From assembly GCA_001586965.3 (NCBI GenBank), contig LUCW03001396.1:1-21160 (forward strand): 21,160 nucleotides of DNA. The letters are read 5' to 3'. The notes below the pieces were generated by a model. That model was not told where the DNA came from. It saw only the letters and a program-made list of their open reading frames with translations, and made no database searches. A program made the translations under genes and the position numbers. Shown piece after piece: positions 7,222 through 20,400 of this stretch. Origin of the DNA: Sphaeroforma sirkka. Lineage: Eukaryota > Opisthokonta > Ichthyosporea > Ichthyophonida. The first letter of the stretch is position 1, and each line of letters starts with the position of its first letter.

Positions 7222-10200
7222 ATTGGTATTTAATAATACTTTCACCATAGAGCCACTCGTTACTGATACAAGGCTGCCATTGGTATTTAATAATACTTTC
7301 ACCAATAGAGCCACTCGTTACTGGTACAAGGCTGCCATTGGTATTTAATAATACTTTCACCATAGAGCCACTCGTTACTGGTACAAGGCTGCCATTGATA
7401 TTTAATAATACTTTCACCATAGAGCCACTCGTTACTGGTACAAGGCTGCCATTGATATTTAATAATACTTTCACCATAGAGCCACTCGTTACTGGTACAA
7501 GGCTGCCATTGGTATTTAATAATACTTTCACCAATAGAGCCACTCGTTACTGGTACAAGGCTGCCATTGATATTTAATAATACTTTCACCATAGAGCCAC
7601 TCGTTACTGGTACAAGGCTGCCATTGGTATTTAATAATACTTTCACCATAGAGCCACTCGTTACTGGTACAAGGCTGCCATTGATATTTAATATTACTTT
7701 CACCATAGAGCCACTCGTTACTGGTACAAGGCTGCCATTGGTATTTAATAATACTTTCACCATAAGAGCCACTCGTTACTGGTACAAGGCTGCCATTGGA
7801 TTTATTTAATAATACTTTCACCATAGAGCCACTCGTTACTGGTACAAGGCTGCCATTGGTATTTAATAATACTTTCACCATAGAGCCACTCGTTACTGGT
7901 ACAAGTGCTGCCATTGATATTTAATAATACTTTCACCATAGAGCCACTCGTTACTGGTACAAGGCTGCCATTGATATTTAATAATACTTTCACCATAGAG
8001 CCACTCGTTACTGGTACAAGGCTGCCATTGATATTTAATAATACTTTCACCATAGAGCCACTCGTTACTGGTACAAGGCTGCCATTGGTATTTAATAATA
8101 CTTTCACCATAGAGCCACTCGTTACTGGTACAAGGCTGCCATTGGTATTTAATAATGCTTTCACCATAGAGCCACTCGTTACTGGTACAAGGCTGCCATT
8201 GGTATTTAATAATACTTTCACCATAGAGCCACTCGTTACTGGTACAAGGCTGCCATTGGTATTTAATAATACTTTCACCATAGAGCCACTCGTTACTGGT
8301 ACAAGGCTGCCATTGGTATTTAATAATACTTTCACCATAGAGCCACTCGTTACTGGTACAAGGCTGCCATTGATATTTAATAATACTTTCACCATAGAGC
8401 CACTCGTTACTGGTACAAGGCTGCCATTGGTATTTAATAATACTTTCACCATAGAGCCACTCGTTACTGGTACAAGGCTGCCATTGGTATTTAATAATAC
8501 TTTCACCATAGAGCCACTCGTTACTGGTACAAGGCTGTCATTGATATTTAATAATACTTTCACCATAGAGCCACTCGTTACTGGTACAAGGCTGCCATTG
8601 GTATTTAATAATACTTTCACCATAAGAGCCACTCGTTACTGGTACAAGGCTGCCATTGATATTTAATAATACTTTCACCATAGAGCCACTCGTTACTGGT
8701 ACAAGGCTGCCATTGGTATTTAATAATACTTTCACCATAGAGCCACTCGTTACTGGTACAAGGCTGCCATTGATATTTAATATTACTTTCACCATAGAGC
8801 CACTCGTTACTGGTACAAGGCTGCCATTGGTATTTAATAATACTTTCACCATAGAGCCACTCGTTACTGGTACAAGGCTGTCATTGATATTTAATAATAC
8901 TTTCACCATAGAGCCACTCGTTACTGGTACAAGGCTGCCATTGGTATTTAATAATACTTTCACCATATAGAGCCACTCGTTACTGGTACAAGGCTGCCAT
9001 TGGTATTTAATAATACTTTCACCATAGAGCCACTCGTTACTGGTACAAGGCTGCCATTGGTATTTAATAATACTTTCACCATAGAGCCACTCGTTACTGG
9101 TACAAGGCTGCCATTGATATTTAATAATACTTTCACCATAGAGCCACTCGTTACTGGTACAAGGCTGCCATTGGTATTTAATAATACTTTCACCATAGAG
9201 CCACTCGTTACTGGTACAAGGCTGCCATTGGTATTTAATAATACTTTCACCATAGAGCCACTCGTTACTGGTACAAGGCTGCCATTGATATTTAATAATA
9301 CTTTCACCATAGAGCCACTCGTTACTGGTACAAGGCTGCCATTGGTATTTAATAATACTTTCACCATAGAGCCACTCGTTACTGGTACAAGGCTGCCATT
9401 GTATTTAATAATACTTTCACCATAGAGCCACTCGTTGTTACTGGTACAAGGCTGCCATTGGTATTTAATAATACTTTCACCATAGAGCCACTCGTTACTG
9501 GTACAAGGCTGCCATTGGTATTTAATAATACTTTCACCATAGAGCCACTCGTTACTGGTACAAGGCTGCCATTGGTATTTAATAATACTTTCACCATAGA
9601 GCCACTCGTTACTGGTACAAGGCTGCCATTGATATTTAATAATACTTTCACCATAGAGCCATTCGTTACTGGTACAAGGCTGCCATTGATATTTAATAAT
9701 ACTTTCACCATAGAGCCACTCGTTACTGGTACAAGGCTGCCATTGATATTTAATAATACTTTCACCATAGAGCCACTCGTTACTGGTACAAGGCTGCCAT
9801 TGATATTTAATAATACTTTCACCATAGAGCCACTCGTTACTGGTACAAGGCTGCCATTGGTATTTAATAATACTTTCACCATAGAGCCACTCGTTACTGG
9901 TACAAGGCTGCCATTGATATTTAATAATACTTTCACCATAGAGCCACTCGTTACTGGTACAAGGCTGCCATTGGTATTTAATAATACTTTCACCATAGAG
10001 CCACTCGTTACTGGTACAAGGCTGCCATTGATATTTAATAATACTTTCACCATAGAACCACCTCGTTACTGGTACAAGGCTGCCATTGGTATTTAATAAT
10101 ACTTTCACCATAGAGCCACTCGTTACTGGTACAAGGCTGCCATTGGTATTTAATAATACTTTCACCATAGAGCCACTCGTTACTGGTACAAGGCTGCCAT

Positions 10201-13200
10201 TGGTATTTAATAATACTTTCACCATAGAGCCACTCGTTACTGGTACAAGGCTGCCATTGATATTTAATAATACTTTCACCATAGAGCCACTCGTTACTGG
10301 TACAAGGCTGCCATTGGTATTTAATAATACTTTCACCATAGAGCCACTCGTTACTGGTACAAGGCTGCCATTGATATTTAATAATACTTTCACCATAGAG
10401 CCACTCGTTACTGGTACAAGGCTGCCATTGGTATTTAATAATACTTTCACCATAGAGCCACTCGTTACTGGTACAAGGCTGCCATTGGTATTTAATAATA
10501 CTTTCACCATAGAGCCACTCGTTACTGGTACAAGGCTGTCATTGATATTTAATAATACTTTCACCATAGAGCCACTCGTTACTGGTACAAGGCTGCCATT
10601 GGTATTTAATAATACTTTCACCATAGAGCCACTCGTTACTGGTACAAGGCTGCCATTGATATTTAATAATACTTTCACCATAGAGCCACTCGTTACTGGT
10701 ACAAGGCTGCCATTGGTATTTAATAATACTTTCACCATAGAGCCACTCGTTACTGGTACAAGGCTGCCATTGATATTTAATAATACTTTCACCATAGAGC
10801 CACTCGTTACTGGTACAAAGGCTGCCATTGATATTTAATAATACTTTCACCATAGAGCCACTCGTTACTGGTACAAGGCTGCCATTGGTATTTAATATGC
10901 TTTTCACCATAGAACCACTCGTTACTGGTACAAGGCTGCCATTGGTATTTAATAATACTTTCACCATAGAGCCACTCGTTACTGGTACAAGGCTGCCATT
11001 GATATTTAATAATACTTTCACCATAGAGCCACTCGTTACTGGTACAAGGCTGCCATTGGTATTTAATAATACTACTTTCACCATAGAGCCACTCGTTACT
11101 GGTACAAGGCTGCCATTGGTATTTAATAATACTTTCACCATAGAGCCACTCTCGTTACTGGTACAAGGCTGCCATTGATATTTAATAATACTTTCACCAT
11201 AGAGCCACTCGTTACTGGTACAAGGCTGCCATTGGTATTTAATAATACTTTCACCATAGAGCCACTCGTTACTGGTACAAGGCTGCCATTGATATTTAAT
11301 AATACTTTCACCATAGAGCCACTCGTTACTGGTACAAGGCTGCCATTGGTATTTAATAATACTTTCACCATAGAGCCACTCGTTACTGGTACAAGGCTGC
11401 CATTGGTATTTAATAATACTTTCACCATAGAGCCACTCGTTACTGGTACAAGGCTGCCATTGATATTTAATAATACTTTCACCATAGAGCCACTCGTTAC
11501 TGGTACAAGGCTGCCATTGGTATTTAATAATACTTTTCACCATAGAGCCACTCGTTACTGGTACAAGGCTGTCATTGATATTTAATAATACTTTCACCAT
11601 AGAGCCACTCGTTACTGGTACAAGGCTGCCATTGGTATTTAATAATACTTTCACCATAGAGCCACTCGTTACTGGTACAAGGCTGCCATTGATATTTAAT
11701 AATACTTTCACCATAGAGCCACTCGTTACTTACTGGTACAAGGCTGCCATTGGTATTTAATAATACTTTCACCATAGAGCCACTCGTTACTGGTACAAGG
11801 CTGCCATTGGTATTTAATAATACTTTCACCATAGAGCCACTCGTTACTGGTACAAGGCTGCCATTGATATTTAATAATACTTTCACCATAGAGCCACTCG
11901 TTACTGGTACAAGGCTGCCATTGATATTTAATAATGCTTTCACCATAGAGCCACTCGTTACTGGTACAAGGCTGCCATTGATATTTAATAATACTTTCAC
12001 CATAGAGCCACTCGTTACTGGTACAAGGCTGCCATTGATATTTAATAATACTTTCACCATAGAGCCACTCGTTACTGGTACAAGGCTGCCATTGATATTT
12101 AATAATACTTTCACCATAGAGCCACTCGTTACTGGTACAAGGCTGCCATTGGTATTTAATAATACTTTCACCATAGAGCCACTCGTTACTGGTACAAGGC
12201 TGCCATTGATATTTAATAATACTTTCACCATAGAGCCACTCGTTACTGGTACAAGGCTGCCATTGATATTTAATAATACTTTCACCATAGAGCCACTCGT
12301 TACTGGTACAAGGCTGCCATTGGTATTTAATAATACTTTCACCATAGAGCCACTCGTTACTGGTACAAGGCTGCCATTGGTATTTAATAATACTTTCACC
12401 ATAGAGCCACTCGTTACTGGTACAAGGCTGCCATTGATATTTAATAATACTTTCACCATAGAGCCACTCGTTACTGGTACAAGGCTGCCATTGATATTTA
12501 ATAATACTTTCACCATAGAGCCACTCGTTACTGGTACAAGGCTGCCATTGATATTTAATAATACTTTCACCATAGAGCCACTCGTTACTGGTACAAGGCT
12601 GCCATTGGTATTTAATAATACTTTCACCATAGAGCCACTCGTTACTGGTACAAGGCTGCCATTGGTATTTAATAATACTTTCACCCATAGAGCCACTCGT
12701 TACTGGTACAAGGCTGCCATTGGTATTTAATAATACTTTCACCATAGAGCCACTCGTTACTGGTACAAGGCTGCCATTGATATTTAATAATACTTTCACC
12801 ATAGAGCCACTCGTTACTGGTACAAGGCTGTCATTGATATTTAATAATACTTTCACCATAGAGCCACTCGTTACTGGTACAAGGCTGCCATTGGTATTTA
12901 ATAATACTTTCACCATAGAGCCACTCGTTACTGGTACAAGGCTGCCATTGATATTTAATAATACTTTCACCATAGAGCCACTCGTTACTGGTACAAGGCT
13001 GCCATTGGTATTTAATAATACTTTCACCATAGAGCCACTCGTTACTGGTACAAGGCTGCCATTGATATTTAATAATACTTTCACCATAGAGCCACTCGTT
13101 ACTGGTACAAGGCTGCCATTGATATTTAATAATACTTCACCATAGAGCCACTCGTTACTGGTACAAGGCTGCCATTGGTATTTAATAATACTTTCACCAT

Positions 13201-13631
13201 AGAGCCACTCGTTACTGGTACAAGGCTGCCATTGGTATTTAATAATACTTTCACCATAAAACCACCCGTTACTGGTACAAGGCTGCCATTGGTATTTAAT
13301 AATACTTTCACCATAGAGCCACTCGTTACTGGTACAAGGCTGCCATTGGTATTTAATAATACTTTCACCATAGAGCCACTCGTTACTGGTACAAGGCTGC
13401 CATTGATATTTAATAATACTTTCACCATAGAGCCACTCGTTACTGGTACAAGGCTGCCATTGATATTTAATAATACTTTCACCATAGAGCCACTCGTTAC
13501 TGGTACAAGGCTGCCATTGGTATTTAATAATACTTTCACCATAGAGCCACTCGTTACTGGATACAAAGGCTGCCATTGGTATTTAATAATACTTTCACCA
13601 TAGAGCCACTCGTTACTGGTACAAGGCTGCC

Positions 13632-13664
13632 ATTGGTATTTAATAATACTTGCACCATAGAGCC
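13632..13664. repeat. Truncated unit, copy D
   Basis: ACTTGCACCATAGAGCC joined to ATTGGTATTT at 13664/13665, followed one unit later by CACAATAGAGCC and TTATTTGTACAAGG, the same neighbours as in the left-edge blocks. About 9 kb separates it from copy A. Confidence 0.88.
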
Positions 13665-14337
13665 ATTGGTATTTAATAATACTTTCACCATAGAGCCACT
13701 CGTTACTGGTACAAGGCTGCCATTGGTATTTAATAATACTTTCACAATAGAGCCACTCGTTATTTGTACAAGGCTGCCATTGGTATTTAATAATACTTTC
13801 ACCATAGAGCCACTCGTTACTGGTACAAGGCTGCCATTGATATTTAATAATGCTTTCACCATAGAGCCACTCGTTACTGGTACAAGGCTGCCATTGATAT
13901 TTAATAATACTTTCACCATAGAGCCACTCGTTACTGGTACAAGGCTGCCATTGATATTTAATAATACTTTCACCATAGAGCCACTCGTTACTGGTACAAG
14001 GCTGCCATTGGTATTTAATAATACTTTCACCATAGAGCCACTCGTTACTGGTACAAGGCCGCCATTGGTATTTAATAATACTTTCACCATAGAGCCACTC
14101 GTTACTGGTACAAGGCTGCCATTGATATTTAATAATACTTTCACCATAGAGCCACTCGTTACTGGTACAAGGCTGCCATTGGTATTTAATAATACTTTCA
14201 CCATAGAGCCACTCGTTACTGGTACAAGGCTGCCATTGATATTTAATAATACTTTCACCATAGAGCCACTCGTTACTGGTACAAGGCTGCCATTGGTATT
14301 TAATAATACTTTCACCATAGAGCCACTCGTTACTGGT

Positions 14338-14443
14338 ACAAGCCATTGGTATTTCATTACTTATAGAGCCATAATACTTTCACCATAGAGCCAATCGTTA
14401 CTTTACAAGAGCCCCATTGGTATACTTAATATGTTTGCGCTAC
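14338..14443. repeat. Scrambled patch within the array
   Basis: The unit order breaks down: ACAAGCCATTGGTATTTCATT, a stray TTATAGAGCCATAATAC, CCAATCGTTACTTTACAAG, and TATACTTAATATGTTTGCG before normal units resume. The fragments are satellite-derived but rearranged. The patch separates the clean core from the indel-rich right part. Confidence 0.75.
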
Positions 14444-17400
14444 TGCCATTGATATTTAATAATACTTTCACCATAGAGCCACTCGTTACTGGTACAAGGC
14501 TGCCATTGGTATTTAATAATACTTTCACCATAGAGCCACTCGTTACTGGTACAAGGCTGCCATTGATATTTAATAATACTTTCACCATAGAGCCACTCGT
14601 TACTGGTACAAGTGCTGCCATTGGTATTTATAATACTTTCACCATAGAGCCACTCGTTACTGGTACAAGGCTGTCATTGTATTTAATAATACTTTCACCA
14701 TAGAGCCACTCGTTTACTGGTACAAGGCTGCCATTGGTATTTAATAATACTTTCACCATAGAACCACCGTTACTGGTACAAGGCTGCCATTGGTATTTAA
14801 TAATACTTTCACCATAGAGCCACTCGTTACTGGTACAAGGCTGCCATTGGTATTTAATAATACTTTCACCATAGAGCCACTCGTTACTGGTACAAGGCTG
14901 CCATTGGTATTTAATAATACTTTCACCATAGAGCCACTCTCGTTACTGGTACAAGGCTGCCATTGGTATTTAATAATACTTTCACCATAGAGCCACTCGT
15001 TACTGGTACAAGGCTGCCATTGATATTTAATAATACTTTCACCATAGAGCCACTCGTTACTGGTACAAGGGCTGCCATTGGTATTTAATAATACTTTCAC
15101 CATATAGAGCCACTCGTTACTGGTACAAGGCTGCCATTGGTATTTAATAATACTTTCACCATAGAGCCACTCGTTACTGGTACAAGGCTGCCATTGATAT
15201 TTAATAATACTTTCACCATAGAGCCACTCGTTACTGGTACAAGGCTGCCATTGATATTTAATAATACTTTCACTTTAAAAGCCACCCGTTACTGGTACAA
15301 GGCTGCCATTGGTATTTAATAATACTTTCACCATAGAGCCACTCGTTACTGGTACAAGGCTGCCATTGGTATTTAATAATACTTTTCACCATAGAGCCAC
15401 TCGTTACTGGTACAAGGCTGCCATTGATATTTAACATAATACTTTCACCATAGAGCCACCGTTACTGGTACAAGGCCGTCATTGATATTTAATAATACTT
15501 TCACCTATAGAGCCACTCGTTACTGGTACAAGGCTGCCATTGATATTTAATAATACTTTCAATCTAAACCACCCGTTACTGGTACAAGGCTGCCATTGGT
15601 ATTTAATACTTACTTTCACCATATAGAGTTACTCACCTGCTTCGGTACAAGGCTGCCATTGGTATTTAATAATACTTTCACCATAGAGCCACTCGTTACT
15701 GGTACAAGGCTGCCATTGATATTTAATAATACTTTCACCATAGAGCCACTCGTTACTGGTACAAGGCTGCCATTGGTATTTAATAATACTTTCACCTTAG
15801 AACCACCTGGCGTTACTGGTACAAGGCTGCCATTGATATTTAATAATACTTTCACCATAGAGCCACTCGTTACTGGTACAAGGCTGTCATTGATATTTAA
15901 TAATACTTTCACCATTAGACCACTCGTTACTGGTACAAGGCTGCCATTGGTATTTAATAATACTTTCACCATAGAGCCATCACTCGTTACTGGTACAAGG
16001 CTGCCATTAGTATTTAATAATACTTTCACCATAGAGCCACTGTTACTGGTACAAGGCTGCCATTGGTATTTAATAATACTTTCTTCACAGGTAGAGCCAC
16101 TCGTTACTGGTACAAGGCTGCCATTGATATTTAATAATACTTTCACCATAGAGCCACTCGTTACTGGTATAAGGCTGCCATTGGTATTTAATAATACTTT
16201 CACCATAGAGCCACTCGTTACTGGTACAAGGCTGCCATTGGTATTTAATAATACTTTCACCATAGAGCCACTCTGTTACTGGTACAAGGCTGCCATTGAT
16301 ATTTAATAATACTTTCACCATAGAGCCACCTCGTTACTGGTACAAGGCTGCCATTGGTATTTAATAATACTTTCACCATAGAGCCATTCGTTACTGGTAC
16401 AAGGCTGCCATTGGTATTTAATAATACTTTCACCATAGAGCCACTCGTTACTGGTACAAGGCTGCCATTGATATTTAATAATACCTTTCACCATAGAGCC
16501 ACTCGTTACTGGTACAAGGCTGCCATTGGTATTTAATAATACTTTCACCATAGAGCCACCTCGTTACTGGTACAAGACTGCCATTGATATTTAATAATAC
16601 TTTCACCATAGAGCCACTCGTTACTGGTACAAGGCCGCCATTGATATTTAATAATACTTCCACCATAGAGCCACTCGTTCACTGGTACAAGGCCTGCCAT
16701 TGGTATTTAATAATACTTTCACCATAGAGCCACTCGTTACTGGTACAAGGCTGCCATTGATATTTAATAATACTTTCACCATAGAGCCACTCGTTACTGG
16801 GTACAAGGCTGCCATTGGTATTTAATAATACTTTCACCATAGAGCCACTCGTTACTGGTACAAGGCTGCCATTGATATTTAATACAATACTTTCAAAACC
16901 ATAGAGCCACCGTTACTGGTACAAGGCTGCCATTGGTATTTAATAATACTTTCACCATAGAGCCACTCGTTACTGGTACAAGGCTGCCATTGATATTTAA
17001 TAATACTTTCACCATAGAGCCACTCGTTACTGGTACAAGGCTGCCATTGGTATTTAATAATACTTTTCACCATAGAGCCACTCGTTACTTTGGTACAAGG
17101 CCGCCATTGATATTTAATAATACTTTCACCATAGAGCCACTCGTTACTGGTACAAGGCTGCCATTGATATTTAATAATACTTCACCCACCATAGAGCACA
17201 CTCGTTACTGGTACAAGGTTATTGGTATTTAATAATACTTTCACCATGGGAGCCAACTCGCGTTACTGGTACAAGGCTGCCATTGGTATTTAATAATACT
17301 TTCAACCAATAGAGCCACTCGTTACTGGTACAAGGCTGCCATTGATATTTAATAATACTTTCACCATAGAGCCACTCGTTACTGGTACAAGGCTGCCATT

Positions 17401-20400
17401 GGTATTTATAATACTTTCACCATAGAGCCACTCGTTACTGGTACAAGGCTGCCATTGATATTTAATAATACTTTCACCATAGAGCCACTCGTTACTGGTA
17501 CAAGGCTGCCATTGGTATTTAATAATACTTTCACCATAGAGCCACTCGTTACTGGTACAAGGCTGTCATTGGTATTTAATAATACTTTCACCATAGAGCC
17601 ACTCGTTACTGGTACAAGGCTGTCATTGATATTTAATAATACTTTCACCCATAAACCACCGTTACTGGTACAAGGCTGCCATTGGTATTTAATAATACTT
17701 TCACCATAGAGCCACTCTGTTACTGGTACAAGGCTGCCATTGGTATTTAATAATACTTTCACAATAGAGCCACTGTTATTGGTACAAGGCTGCCATTGAT
17801 ATTTAATAGTACTTTTCAACATAGAGCCATTCGTTACTGGTACAAGGCCGCCATTGGTATTTAATAATACTTTCACCATAGAGCCACTCGTTACTGGTAC
17901 AAGGCTGCCATTGATATTTAATAATACTTTCACCATAGAGCCACCGTTACTGGTACAAGGCCGCCATTGATATTTAATAATACTTTCACCATAGAGCCAC
18001 TCTCGTTACTGGTACGTTAGGCTGCCATTGATATTTAATAATACTTTCACCATAGAGCCACTCGTTACTGGTACAAGGCTGCCATTGGTATTTAATAATA
18101 CTTTCACCATAGAGCCACTCGTTACTTTGTACAAGGCTGCCATTGATATTTAATATTACTTTCACCATAGAGCCACTCGTTACTGGTACAAGGCTGTCAT
18201 TGATATTTAATAATACTTTCACCATAGAGCCACTCGTTACTGGTACAAGGGCTGCCATTGGTATTTAATAATACTTTCACCATAGAGCCACTCGTTACTG
18301 GTACAAGGCTGCCATTGATATTTAATAATACTTTCACAATAGAGCCAATCGTTACTGGTACAAGGCTGCCATTGGTATTTAATAATACTTTCACCATAGA
18401 GCCATTCGTTACTGGTACAAGGCTGCCATTGGTATTTAATAATACCTTCACAATAGAGCCACTCGTTACTGTACAAGGCTGGTATTGATATTTAATAATA
18501 CTTTCACCATAGAGCCACTCGTTACTGGCACAAGGCTGCCATTGGATATTTAATAATACTTTCACCATAGAGCCACCTCGTTACTGGTACAAGGCTGCCA
18601 TTGATATTTAATAATACTTCTCACCATAAGAGCCACTCGTTACTGGTACAAGGCCGCCATTGATATTTAATAATACTTTCACCATAGAGCCACTCGTTAC
18701 TGGTACAAGGCTGCCATTGATATTTAATAATACTTTTCACCATAGAGCCACTCGTTACTGGTACTGAGCTGCTGCCATTTGATATTTAATAAAAACTTTT
18801 CACCATAAGAGCCACTCGTTACTGGTACAAGTGCTGCCATTGATATTTAATAATACTTTCACCATAGAGCCACTCGTTACTGGTACAAGGCTGCCATTGA
18901 TATTTAATAATACTTTCACCTATTAAACCACTTCGTTACTGGTACAAGGCCGCCATTGGTATTTAATAATACTTCTCACCATAGAGCCACTCGTTACTGG
19001 TACAAGGCTGCCATTGATATTTAATAATACTTTCACCATAGAGCCACCCGTTACTGGTACAAGGCTGCCATTGGTATTTATAATACTTTCACCATAGAGC
19101 CACTCGTTACTGGTACAAGACGCCATTGATATTTAATAATACTTTCACCATAGAGCCACTCGTTACTGGTACAAGGCTGCCATTGATATTTAATAATACT
19201 TTCACCATAGAGCCACTCGTTACTGGTACAAGGCTGTACATTGGTATTTAATAATACTTTTCACCATAGAGCCACTCGTTACTGGTACAGGGCTGTCATT
19301 GATATTTAATAATACTTTCACCATAGAGCCACTCGTTACTGGTACAAGGGCTGCCATTGGTATTTAATAAATACTTTCACCATAGAGCCACTCGTTACTG
19401 GTACAAGGCTGCCATTGATATTTAATAATACTTTCACCATAGAGCCACTCGTTACTGGTACAAGGCTGCCATTGATATTTAATATTACTTTCACCATAGA
19501 GCCACTCTGTTACTGGTACAAGGCTGCCATTGATATTTAATATTACTTTCAAATAGAGCCACTCGTTACTGGTACAAGGCCATTGGTATTTAATAATACC
19601 ACCATAGAGCCAACTCGTTACTGGTACAAGGCTGCCATTGATACATTTAACAATACTTTCACCATAGAGCCACCTCGTTACTGGTAATGAGTAGGCTGCC
19701 ATTGGTATTAGGCCGATATTACTTTACTCACTCTCATAGAGCCACTCGTTACTGGTACAAGGCTGCCATTGGTATTTAAATAATACTTTCACCATAGAAC
19801 CACTCGTTACTGGTACAAGGCTGCCATTGGTATTTAATAATACTTTCACCATAGAGCCACTCGTTACTGGTATAAGGCATTGTCATTGGTATTTAATAAT
19901 ACTTTCACCATAGAGCCACTCGTTACTGGTACAAGGCTGCCATTGATATTTAATAATACTTTCACCATAGAGCCACTCTCGTTAATGGTACAAGGCTGCT
20001 ATTGGTATTTAATAATACATTTCCACCATAGAGCCACTCGTTACTGGTACAAGGCTGCCATTGGTATAATAATACTTTTCAACCATAGAGCCACCTCGTT
20101 ATTGGTACAAGGCTGCCATTATATTTAATAATACTTTCACCATAGAGCCACCTCGTTACTGGTACAAGGCTGCCATTGATATTTAATAATACTTCCACCA
20201 TAGAGCCACTCGTTACTGGTACAAGGCTGTCATTGATATTTAATATTACTTTCACCATAGAGCCACCTCGTTACTGGTACAAGGCTGCCATTATTTATAA
20301 TATTTCAATAATACTTCCACCATTGATATTTAATATTACTTTCATCTTAAAACCTCGTTACTGGTACAAGGCTGCCATTGGTATTTATAATACTTTCACC

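Larger units (their letters stand above)
6206..14337. repeat. Homogenised core of the satellite
   Basis: Units here are nearly identical except for the V/I/D site and a small number of scattered one- to three-base indels (for example ACCAATAG at about 7300 and 7530, and ATACTACTTT at about 11070). Rare substitutions such as AATGCTTTC recur at about 8155, 11935 and 13850. Homogeneity in the middle and divergence at the left edge are typical of arrays maintained by unequal exchange or gene conversion. Confidence 0.85.

Noticed and set aside
8960..10828. A 622-codon minus-strand open frame, and many others of 100-400 codons, made of 19-residue repeats
   Set aside because: The unit length is a multiple of 3, and three of six frames lack stops by chance (about 0.4 probability per frame for 19 random codons). 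Indels simply switch between two open minus frames, as in the change from SGSMVKVLL repeats to EWLYGESII repeats. Codon changes show no coding constraint, and both strands are equally open.
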